16,269 bases of DNA from the NCBI GenBank assembly GCA_051011575.1, contig JBPCTR010000089.1, forward strand, positions 1-16,269, in the 5' to 3' direction. This DNA comes from SHLQ01 sp051011575. GTDB taxonomy: Bacteria > Actinomycetota > Acidimicrobiia > Acidimicrobiales > SHLQ01. Shown one piece after another: positions 6,270-12,093 of this stretch. The stretch's first letter is position 1. Each line of letters starts with the position of its first letter. The notes under the pieces are model-generated. The model was not told the origin of the DNA. It ran no database searches and saw nothing but the letters and a program-made list of their open reading frames with translations. The translations under genes and the position numbers were made by a program.

Positions 6270-6836
6270 TCAGGACCCGAGTCCGGAAAGCGCCTTTCCG
6301 CCGGTGTCCAGCTTTGCGGCCGTGCGCGAGAGGCCGTGCCCGGCGCTGTCGACCGCGCCACCGAGTTTGCGGAGTTGCACGGCCACCTGAGCGAGTCGGT
6401 CGCCGACGGTGTCGAAACGCTTGGCCACGTCCCCCATCGCCTCGCCGATGTCGTCGCCAACCATCGGGATCCGGTCGAACTTGCCGGCCACATTCCGCAG
6501 AAGGGCCTCGGCATCGGCGAGCTCGTCGCGGCACGTATCGAGGGCATCGCTCGCCACTTCGGCCAGTTTCTGTACGCCGGGACCGGCGTTGCGGCCGCCG
6601 GTGAGGAATGCCGCTGCCGCTCCCACGTCGTCGGCGGCTTCGGTGAGCGCCGAGGCCGTGCTCGAGAGAAGTTCGGGGAGCCTGCCGACGAGATCGATCA
6701 GGTCATCTCCGTGCTGTGCAACGAACTTCACCGCGTCGGTGATGTCGTTGCCGCCACCGCCGACCACATCTCCGGCCAGGTCCTTGAGCTGATCGGCGGT
6801 GACGCCGAATAGCGCGTTGGGTTTTTCTTCTGCCAT
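6270..6836 (-). CDS. Hypothetical alanine-rich helical protein
   Basis: I do not recognise a family for this 188-residue protein. It is rich in Ala, Leu, Asp and Gly with almost continuous helix-forming stretches: VTADQLKDLAGDVV near residue 12, then about residues 32-78 (ITDAVKFVA to AAAAFLT), 88-118 and 126-178. Heptad-like spacing of hydrophobic residues in the last part suggests amphipathic helices or a coiled coil. There is one Cys (102), no signal peptide and no clear transmembrane span. The pattern recalls phasins, apolipoprotein-like or tail-fibre-like bundle proteins, but no motif supports a choice. Start: ATG at 6836, with TACGGT 7 bases upstream, which suggests a leaderless transcript. 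It is divergent from the FrhB-like gene, so the two may be co-regulated. Codon use (strong GC3) supports real coding sequence. Confidence 0.8.
   Translation of the reverse strand: MAEEKPNALFGVTADQLKDLAGDVVGGGGNDITDAVKFVAQHGDDLIDLVGRLPELLSSTASALTEAADDVGAAAAFLTGGRNAGPGVQKLAEVASDALDTCRDELADAEALLRNVAGKFDRIPMVGDDIGEAMGDVAKRFDTVGDRLAQVAVQLRKLGGAVDSAGHGLSRTAAKLDTGGKALSGLGS
6284..6300. terminator. Perfect hairpin just beyond the nitrilase stop
   Basis: CGGAAAG-CGC-CTTTCCG is a perfect 7-bp stem with a 3-base loop, 24 bases after the nitrilase stop. It lies inside the last codons of the opposing helical-protein gene. It could end both transcripts. It has no U-tract on either strand. Confidence 0.45.
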
Positions 6837-6843
6837 GCCCGGG

Positions 6844-6849
6844 ACCGTA
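6844..6849 (-). promoter_or_regulatory. Candidate -10 box for the helical hypothetical gene
   Basis: On the minus strand TACGGT (TANNNT) is followed by 7 bases (CCCGGGC) and the ATG at 6836. It faces away from the plus-strand -10 candidate at 6870-6875, with only 20 bases between the two hexamers. Confidence 0.45.
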
Positions 6850-6869
6850 GCCGAGGCGATCGAGTGGGG

Positions 6870-6875
6870 TATCTT
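6870..6875 (+). promoter_or_regulatory. Candidate -10 box for the FrhB-like gene
   Basis: TATCTT is followed by 7 bases (CTGCGCG) and the ATG at 6883. No SD precedes that ATG. The hexamer matches the actinobacterial TANNNT -10 and is the best-formed of the leaderless candidates in the window. Confidence 0.5.
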
Positions 6876-6882
6876 CTGCGCG

Positions 6883-8094
6883 ATGACCCGGGCCGCAAGC
6901 GTCGCAGAGGTGGTCGCCAACGGCCTGTGCGTCGGCTGCGGATTGTGTGAGGCCGTGACCGCACACCGAGTGACCATGCGAATGAACGAGCGCGGCACTC
7001 TTCGGCCACACCAGGTCGACACCTTCACTTCCGAGGAGGAACGAGTCATCCTCGGCGCCTGTCCGGGCACGATCGCCCAGAGCCGGCTCGGATCCGAAGG
7101 GATCGACGACGAGATCTGGGGTCGCTACTCCCGCATGGCGTACGCCTGGGCGGGCGATCCCGACGTGCGGTTCGAGGCGGCCACCGGCGGGGTCCTCACA
7201 GCTTTGGCCATGCATCTCGTATCGAGCGGAGTGGTGGACTTCGTCCTCCAGGTGGAAGCAGACCCCAAGCATCCGATGCGTAGCCGCTGGGTCATGAACG
7301 AGACCGCCGAGGCGGTTCGGGCGAGCGCGGGGTCGAGGTACGGGCCCACAGCGCCGCTCGCGGGGCTGGTCGACGCACTCGATCGCGATCAGTCCTTCGC
7401 CCTGGTGGCCAAACCGTGCGACCTGGGTGCCGTGCACGCCTACTCATCGATCGATCCGCGGGTCGATCGGTTGTGCGTCGCGCGACTCACGATGGTGTGC
7501 GGCGGCCAGTCGAGTCTCGAGAAATCCGTCGATGTGCTCGACGACCTGGGACTCACCGAGCCGGAGGTCTCCCTGTTCCGATATCGAGGATTCGGAAACC
7601 CTGGACCAACACGGGTCGAGACAACGTCCGGGGCTGCGTTCGAACTCTCGTACAACCAAATGTGGGACGACCAGGCCGGCTGGAAACTCGAGAGTCGATG
7701 CACATTGTGCCCCGATGCCTTGGGCGAGACGGCGGATGTGGCTGCGGGCGATGTGTGGCCTGGAGGCGGCCCCACCGGTGAAGACGAAGGCTTCAACGGG
7801 ATCATCGTGCGGACAGAAGCCGGTGCGCAGTTCGTTTCGGCGGCTGTCGATGCAGGCGCAGTGGTCCTCGGCGATCCGATCACTCCCCGCGAATACGACG
7901 AGTTCCAACCACATCAGGTTCGGAAGAAGGTGGCGTTGAGCGCCCGGAACGAGGCCCTGGAGAGTGCGGGCAAACCCACGATCTCGAGTTCGGATCTTCG
8001 GGTGGGTCAGCTGGGCGCCCGCATGACCGACGACGCACGCCATCGCGAGATCGAAGGGACGTCAGTGAGGATCTCGGCCGGGCGCTATTCCTGA
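6883..8094 (+). CDS. FrhB/FdhB-family (coenzyme F420 hydrogenase/dehydrogenase beta subunit) flavo-iron-sulfur oxidoreductase
   Basis: This 403-residue protein resembles the beta subunit of F420-reducing hydrogenase and formate dehydrogenase, which carry FAD and Fe-S clusters and transfer electrons to or from F420 or ferredoxin. At the N-terminus CVGCGLC gives Cys16, 19 and 22, with Cys60 in GACPGTIA as the likely fourth 4Fe-4S ligand. The family core follows: ATGGVLTALAMHL near residue 100, GSRYGPTAPL near 150, VAKPCDLGAV (Cys179), VCGGQSS (Cys206), and CTLCPDALGETADVAAGDVW (Cys273, Cys276). No hydrogenase or formate dehydrogenase catalytic subunit is nearby, so it probably works alone or with distant partners, like the stand-alone relatives that reduce tetrapyrroles or sulfite. 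Start: ATG at 6883 with a -10 just upstream; ATG at 6835 is in frame but overlaps the divergent start codon. Confidence 0.87.
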   Translation: MTRAASVAEVVANGLCVGCGLCEAVTAHRVTMRMNERGTLRPHQVDTFTSEEERVILGACPGTIAQSRLGSEGIDDEIWGRYSRMAYAWAGDPDVRFEAATGGVLTALAMHLVSSGVVDFVLQVEADPKHPMRSRWVMNETAEAVRASAGSRYGPTAPLAGLVDALDRDQSFALVAKPCDLGAVHAYSSIDPRVDRLCVARLTMVCGGQSSLEKSVDVLDDLGLTEPEVSLFRYRGFGNPGPTRVETTSGAAFELSYNQMWDDQAGWKLESRCTLCPDALGETADVAAGDVWPGGGPTGEDEGFNGIIVRTEAGAQFVSAAVDAGAVVLGDPITPREYDEFQPHQVRKKVALSARNEALESAGKPTISSSDLRVGQLGARMTDDARHREIEGTSVRISAGRYS

Positions 8095-8114
8095 CAACCT
8101 GCTTTGATTGGTGC

Positions 8115-8516
8115 ATGACCCCGTCAACGGATGGTGAGGCGGTCAGCCCGTACGACACCGCTGCGTCCTCCGCGACGCGGTTCGGGATCGAGCTCGTGGC
8201 CTGGATTGCCGGCCCATGGGCTGCCGCCGACATTTTCGACTCGCGCTGGGCCGCTCTTCCGACCGCGGTCCTGTTGATTGGTCTGCCGGCGGTCTTCAAT
8301 ACACCGGGCGACAAGAACTTCACGGGGATCCCGACTCCAGGACCGATCCGGATCACGATCGAAATGTTCCTCATGCTCGTGGCGGTTGCCGCTGCGTGGA
8401 TCGTGTGGCCGACATGGGCTGCAATCCTCGTGACGGTCCTCGCGGTTGCGCTGCTCGCCACCGGTGGGGCCCGGTATCGCTGGCTTCTTCGCGTCGGAGC
8501 AAGCCCCGGCGGGTAG
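8115..8516 (+). CDS. Small four-helix membrane protein, DUF2568/YrdB-like
   Basis: This 133-residue protein has four hydrophobic segments at about residues 23-41, 45-61, 80-98 and 100-117, and short charged ends. The RFGIELVAW opening, the loop FNTPGDKNFTGIPTPGPIR and then ITIEMFLMLVA resemble the DUF2568/YrdB family of small membrane proteins. That assignment is from memory of the pattern and is tentative. No function is known. It starts 20 bases after the FrhB-like stop on the same strand, so it may be co-transcribed. Its own upstream sequence has only TTTGAT 6 bases before the ATG, a poor match to TANNNT, and no SD. It converges on katG, with a strong nested hairpin between them. Confidence 0.75.
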   Translation: MTPSTDGEAVSPYDTAASSATRFGIELVAWIAGPWAAADIFDSRWAALPTAVLLIGLPAVFNTPGDKNFTGIPTPGPIRITIEMFLMLVAVAAAWIVWPTWAAILVTVLAVALLATGGARYRWLLRVGASPGG

Positions 8517-8538
8517 AAGCGGAGGTCGACTACAACGG

Positions 8539-8578
8539 AGCGCCGGCCAACCGGGCAGAGGCCCGGCTGACCGGCGCT
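8539..8578. terminator. Nested hairpin between convergent genes, probable bidirectional terminator
   Basis: The outer arms AGCGCCGG (8539-8546) and CCGGCGCT (8571-8578) are perfectly complementary. The inner arms CCGGGC (8551-8556) and GCCCGG (8561-8566) close on an AGAG loop, leaving a symmetric 4x4 internal loop (CCAA/CTGA). It sits in the 82-base gap between the membrane protein gene and katG, which converge. There is no U-tract on either side. Confidence 0.65.
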
Positions 8579-8598
8579 ATGACTGTCTTGGACTGGAT

Positions 8599-10752
8599 CT
8601 AGGCGAGGTCGAAACGATCGGCGTCCATGACCTTTGCGAATGCCGCTGCGAAGTCGTTGGCGAACTTCTCGGCCGAATCGCTGGATCCGTAGACCTCGGC
8701 GACCGCACGAAGAATCGAGTTCGAACCGAACACGAGGTCGTTGCGCGTACCGGTCCACCTGGCGGCGCCGCTCGCGCGGTCCTTGCCCTCGAACACTCCC
8801 TCGGAGCCGGACGCGGCCGACCACTCAGTACCCACATCGAGCAGGTTCGTGAAGAAGTCGTTGGTCAGGCTGGACACGTCGTCGGTGAGCACACCGTGAC
8901 CGCCCGTGCTCACGCCGAGCGTGCGAAGCCCGCCCACCAGAACGGTCATCTCGGGTGCGCTCAAGCCGAGCAGCTGGGCCCGATCGACGAGCAGGTGTTC
9001 GGCGACATGGCCGACACCCTTGCCGAGGTGGTTGCGGAAACCATCGGCCTTGGGCTCGAGCCATGCGAACGATTCGACGTCGGTCTGCTCCTGAGTGGCA
9101 TCGCCGCGACCCGTGCTGACGTTCACCGAGACGGCATTGCCGCCGGCTGCGGCCGCGGCCTCGACGGCTGCTGCACCACCGAGCACGATCAGGTCGGCCA
9201 TCGATACGTCGACACCGACGCTCGACTGCACACCTTCGAGAGTGGTCAGGACTCGCCGGAGCTCCGCCGGGTTGTTGGCCTCCCACGAGATCTGCGGCTC
9301 GAGACGAACCCGGCCACCGTTCGCACCACCGCGCATGTCCGAACCGCGGTACGTCGAGGCCGACGCCCATGCCGTGCTCACCAGATCGGTGATGCTCAGG
9401 CCTGATGCCATGATCGCGGCCTTCACGGTGGCCGCATCGGCGTCGCTGAGCGCGGACCCGGCAGGGATCGGGTCCTGCCAGAGCTCTTCGCCCTCGGGAA
9501 CCTCCGGGCCGATGTAGCGAACCTTCGGACCCATATCGCGGTGCGTGAGCTTGTACCAGGCACGAGCGTAGGCATCGGACAACGCAGCGAAGTCGTTGCG
9601 GAACCGGGTCGAGATCTCGTTGTAGATCGGGTCCATCTTCATCGCCATGTCGGCGGTCGTCATCGTGGGCGCATGGAACACGCCTTCGAGATGAGCATCG
9701 GGCACCGTTCCGGCGAGTGCCGGAGCGGTCCACTGCTTGTGACCGGCCGGGCTCTCGGTGAGCTCCCAGTCGTTGTCCATCAGCGTCTCGAGATAATTGT
9801 TGTCCCACGTGGTGGGCGTGGAGTTCCACGCACCCTCGAATCCGGCTGTCGTGGTGTGCTCGGCCTTGCCCGACTCGTAGCTGTTCTTCCACCCGAGGAG
9901 CTGCTGCTCCATCGGTGCGCCCTCGGGCTCGGCGGCGACATCGTCCTCGGGGCCGGCGCCATGCATCTTGCCGAATGCGTGCCCGCCCACGACGAGAGCA
10001 ACCGTCTCCTCGTCGTTCATGGCCATACGGCCGAACGTTTCGCGGATGTCACGGCCGGAGGCGACCGGATCGGGGTTGGCGTTCGGGCCTTCGGGGTTCA
10101 CGTAGATGAGGCCCATCTGCACGGCACCAAGCGGTTCCATGAGCTCGCGATCGCCGCTGTATCGCTGATCGTCGAGCCAGACGTTCTCGGGACCCCAGTA
10201 GATGTCTTCCTCGGGAGCCCAGACGTCTTCGCGGCCGCCGGAGAACCCGAATGTCGTGAAGCCCATCGATTCCATTGCCACGTTGCCGGCGAGGATCATG
10301 AGGTCAGCCCACGAGAGCTTGCGACCGTACGTCTGTTTGATCGGGAGCAGAAGCTGGCGGGCCTTGTCGAGGTTCCCGTTGTCGGGCCAGCTGTTGAGCG
10401 GCGCGAAACGTTGCGTACCGCTGCCACCGCCGCCGCGACCGTCGTGGGTGCGGTAGGTGCCGGCGCTGTGCCATGCCATGCGGACGAAGAGCGGTCCGTA
10501 GTGCCCGAAGTCTGAGGGCCACCAGTCCTGCGAGTCGGTCATCAGGGCCGTGAGATCGGCCTTGACCGCCGCCAGGTCGAGCGTTGCGTGCTCGGCCGCG
10601 TAATCGAAGTCGTCGCCCATCGGGTTCGATGCCGACGATCCCTGGTCGAGGATGTTCAGGTTTAGTTGGTCCGGCCACCAGTGCTGGTTGGCCGAGCTAC
10701 CGGTGCCAGTGTGCGGGTTGTGCGCTACCGGGCACTTGCCTTCTGTGCTCAT
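8599..10752 (-). CDS. katG: Catalase-peroxidase KatG
   Basis: This 717-residue bifunctional haem catalase-peroxidase removes H2O2. The distal haem triad Arg91-Trp94-His95 sits in VRMAWHSAGTYR, and the proximal His258 is in VVGGHAFGKMHG. The KatG-specific Met-Tyr-Trp crosslink can be formed by Trp94, Tyr217 (GLIYVNPEG) and Met243 (ETFGRMAMND), with the same spacing as in mycobacterial KatG. The C-terminal half repeats the peroxidase fold without the haem ligands (DLVSTAWASASTYRGSDMRGGANGGRVR), as is normal. The length is close to typical (about 720-740). GGAG lies 11 bases before the ATG. It follows the Fur-family gene on the same strand after 54 bases, the same order as furA-katG in mycobacteria. 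Expression is therefore probably induced by peroxide when the regulator is oxidised. Confidence 0.98.
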   Translation of the reverse strand: MSTEGKCPVAHNPHTGTGSSANQHWWPDQLNLNILDQGSSASNPMGDDFDYAAEHATLDLAAVKADLTALMTDSQDWWPSDFGHYGPLFVRMAWHSAGTYRTHDGRGGGGSGTQRFAPLNSWPDNGNLDKARQLLLPIKQTYGRKLSWADLMILAGNVAMESMGFTTFGFSGGREDVWAPEEDIYWGPENVWLDDQRYSGDRELMEPLGAVQMGLIYVNPEGPNANPDPVASGRDIRETFGRMAMNDEETVALVVGGHAFGKMHGAGPEDDVAAEPEGAPMEQQLLGWKNSYESGKAEHTTTAGFEGAWNSTPTTWDNNYLETLMDNDWELTESPAGHKQWTAPALAGTVPDAHLEGVFHAPTMTTADMAMKMDPIYNEISTRFRNDFAALSDAYARAWYKLTHRDMGPKVRYIGPEVPEGEELWQDPIPAGSALSDADAATVKAAIMASGLSITDLVSTAWASASTYRGSDMRGGANGGRVRLEPQISWEANNPAELRRVLTTLEGVQSSVGVDVSMADLIVLGGAAAVEAAAAAGGNAVSVNVSTGRGDATQEQTDVESFAWLEPKADGFRNHLGKGVGHVAEHLLVDRAQLLGLSAPEMTVLVGGLRTLGVSTGGHGVLTDDVSSLTNDFFTNLLDVGTEWSAASGSEGVFEGKDRASGAARWTGTRNDLVFGSNSILRAVAEVYGSSDSAEKFANDFAAAFAKVMDADRFDLA

Positions 10753-10801
10753 GGTGCTGATATCTCCGTTTGGGTTGGTTTGGTAGGACTGGATCGGGTG
10801 T

Positions 10802-10814
10802 CGGCCTCAGGCCG
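10802..10814 (-). promoter_or_regulatory. Hairpin with the fur stop codon as its loop, at the fur-katG junction
   Basis: On the minus strand CGGCC-TGA-GGCCG forms a perfect 5-bp GC stem whose loop is the TGA stop of the Fur gene. The remaining leader to katG is rich in A and C and looks unstructured. It could be a processing or attenuation point between the two cistrons. Confidence 0.35.
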
Positions 10815-11250
10815 TCGCAGGAGTCGCGGCGCAGGATGCGCATCGACCGGATACGAACACGCTGGCGCTCGATGGCTGAAAGCCGCCGAGTTCGCCGAGC
10901 TCGAGATTTGACACGTCGAGGTAGGTGTCGATCATCACACCGCAGTCATCGCAGACGAGGTGGTGATGATCATCGAGGTTGGGATCGAAGCGAGTGGCGG
11001 TCGAGCCAAGATCGAGCCGACGGATCTCGCCCATCTCCGCCAAATCGTTGAGTGTTTGGTACACGGTCTTCAGCGAAATCGACGGCTGTTCGACCACGAC
11101 AGATTGATAGATCGACTCTGCCGTCGGGTGGCCGGCACTGTCGTGAAGTGCCTCGAACACCGCCACGCGTTGCGGCGTGATGCGCAGGCCGCGATCCCGA
11201 AAGGAATCGGTCAGCTCGGACGGACTACGCACACTTCGGAACCTAGTCAT
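10807..11250 (-). CDS. furA: Fur-family regulator with PerR-type metal ligands (FurA-like)
   Basis: This 147-residue winged-helix metalloregulator contains the recognition-helix segment SISLKTVYQTLNDLAEMGEI at residues 57-76. The structural zinc site is complete: Cys100-x-x-Cys103 and Cys137-x-x-Cys140. All five regulatory ligands of B. subtilis PerR align with a constant offset of 4: His41, Asp89, His95, His97 and Asp108. Asp at position 108, where iron-sensing Fur proteins carry Glu, argues for peroxide sensing by metal-catalysed His oxidation. It precedes katG by 54 bases on the same strand, which fits a FurA/PerR repressor of the katG operon. GGGG lies 5 bases before the ATG as a weak SD. 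A partly symmetric sequence (11270-11284) lies just upstream. It is divergent from the TPMT-like gene. Confidence 0.95.
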   Translation of the reverse strand: MTRFRSVRSPSELTDSFRDRGLRITPQRVAVFEALHDSAGHPTAESIYQSVVVEQPSISLKTVYQTLNDLAEMGEIRRLDLGSTATRFDPNLDDHHHLVCDDCGVMIDTYLDVSNLELGELGGFQPSSASVFVSGRCASCAATPATA

Positions 11251-11269
11251 ATCGACCCCGACTGTCTAG

Positions 11270-11284
11270 TACCAATCATTGTTG
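11270..11284. promoter_or_regulatory. Candidate Fur/PerR-type operator upstream of the fur-katG operon
   Basis: The core CAATcATTG (11273-11281) is a perfect 4-1-4 palindrome. Extended to a 7-1-7 box it keeps 5 of 7 symmetric pairs. It lies 20-34 bases before the Fur start in an AT-richer patch of the 77-base divergent region. It shares the 7-1-7 shape of PerR/Fur boxes but matches their consensus only partly. Confidence 0.35.
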
Positions 11285-11315
11285 TTTAGGTCGCTGCCGC
11301 GACCGTGTGTTTCGC

Positions 11316-11321
11316 TAGGTT
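11316..11321 (+). promoter_or_regulatory. Candidate -10 box for leaderless TPMT-like transcript
   Basis: TAGGTT (TANNNT) is followed by 6 bases and the ATG at 11328. No SD is present. No -35 match was seen at the usual spacing. Confidence 0.45.
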
Positions 11322-11327
11322 TCCCGC

Positions 11328-11993
11328 ATGACCAACCTCGACATGGAGTACGACGACTGGGCTGATCGCTGGACGACCGGCAGGATCGGATTTCACCAGT
11401 CGAAGGTCAGCCGCGCCCTCACATCGCACACCGATGCGTTCGCGATCGATGGTCGATTCGAGAACGTCTTCGTCCCGCTCTGTGGCAAGAGTCTCGACAT
11501 CGCCTTCCTCGCAGAACTGTCCGACACCGTGGTCGGCGTGGAATTCGTCGAGCAGGCGGTCCGCGAGTTCTATGAAGAACACGGCCTCACCGCCGTCGTC
11601 GACGTCGGCCCGCCGTGTCGGTATCAGGCCGGCAACATCACGCTCTTTGCCGCTGACTTCTTTGCCCTCACGCCGCAACTCACGGGCCCGATCGATGCGG
11701 TCTTCGACCGCGCCTCGCTCGTGGCCCTCGACCGCGAGACTCGCCGACGATACGCCGATCACCTGGCCTCGCTCATCCCCTCCGGCGCCCGAATCCTGCT
11801 CGTGAGTTTCGACTACGACCAGGCGGAGATGACCGGACCGCCATTCGCCGTGTCGGCCGAAGAAGTGGCCGACCTCTACGGCGGCACGTTCGACATCACC
11901 CACCTCGAGACCCGCGATGTCGTGAACGAGATCATGGCGGGCCGCGGCCTCACCGCGATGACGGAGTCGAACTGGATCCTCGTTCGCCGCTAG
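11328..11993 (+). CDS. Thiopurine S-methyltransferase (TPMT) family protein
   Basis: This 221-residue SAM-dependent methyltransferase has the TPMT pattern: DDWADRWTTGRIGFHQ at residues 9-24, then VFVPLCGKSLDIAFLAEL (residues 47-64), which is SAM-binding motif I of this family. VVGVEFVEQAVREFY follows with acidic Glu72, then DAVFDRASLVALDRETRRRYADHL. Bacterial TPMT homologues methylate thiols, selenium or tellurium species, and some clades instead act in natural-product pathways, so the substrate is uncertain. The length matches the bacterial family (about 200-220). The start is fixed by the first in-frame ATG and a -10 box 6 bases upstream. It is divergent from the Fur regulator, and the 77-base shared region makes joint oxidative-stress control possible. 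Confidence 0.9.
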   Translation: MTNLDMEYDDWADRWTTGRIGFHQSKVSRALTSHTDAFAIDGRFENVFVPLCGKSLDIAFLAELSDTVVGVEFVEQAVREFYEEHGLTAVVDVGPPCRYQAGNITLFAADFFALTPQLTGPIDAVFDRASLVALDRETRRRYADHLASLIPSGARILLVSFDYDQAEMTGPPFAVSAEEVADLYGGTFDITHLETRDVVNEIMAGRGLTAMTESNWILVRR

Positions 11994-11998
11994 TCGAC

Positions 11999-12040
11999 AC
12001 GACCGCACCATGGTCGTACGCATGATGAGGCCGCACGACC
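11999..12040 (+). promoter_or_regulatory. Three-arm alternative hairpin region between the TPMT-like gene and manA
   Basis: ACGACC (11999-12004), GGTCGT (12012-12017) and ACGACC (12035-12040) lie in a row. The middle arm can pair perfectly with either flank, giving a 6-7-6 hairpin or, with CG extension on both sides (GGTCGTaCG/CGcACGACC), a longer one. The pairings exclude each other. It starts 6 bases after the methyltransferase stop. It may serve as terminator, attenuator or repeated operator. Confidence 0.35.
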
Positions 12041-12047
12041 ATCCCGA

Positions 12048-12053
12048 TATCCT
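12048..12053 (+). promoter_or_regulatory. Candidate -10 box upstream of manA
   Basis: TATCCT (TANNNT) is followed by 7 bases and then GTG at 12061. That GTG is out of frame with manA, whose ATG is 20 bases further on, so the predicted manA mRNA would have a 20-base leader beginning with GTG. Confidence 0.4.
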
Positions 12054-12060
12054 CCGGTAC

Positions 12061-12093
12061 GTGGCCGTCGGGAACAGCACATGCAGCGCCTGA
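12061..12093 (+). other. Possible leaderless 10-codon mini-ORF overlapping the manA start
   Basis: If transcription starts 7 bases after TATCCT, the mRNA begins with GTG and encodes MAVGNSTCSA followed by TGA at 12091-12093, crossing the manA ATG at 12081 in the +1 direction. It may regulate manA translation or be coincidence. It is too short for any coding statistic. Confidence 0.2.

Noticed and set aside
6835..6882. In-frame ATG at 6835 as start of the FrhB-like protein
   Set aside because: It overlaps the start codon of the divergent gene and both -10 candidates, and the added residues are not family-like; ATG 6883 is 7 bases from a TATCTT box.
8446..10515. Two plus-strand open frames of 319 and 324 codons opposite katG
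   Set aside because: katG is unambiguous on the other strand; the frames are low-complexity reverse shadows.
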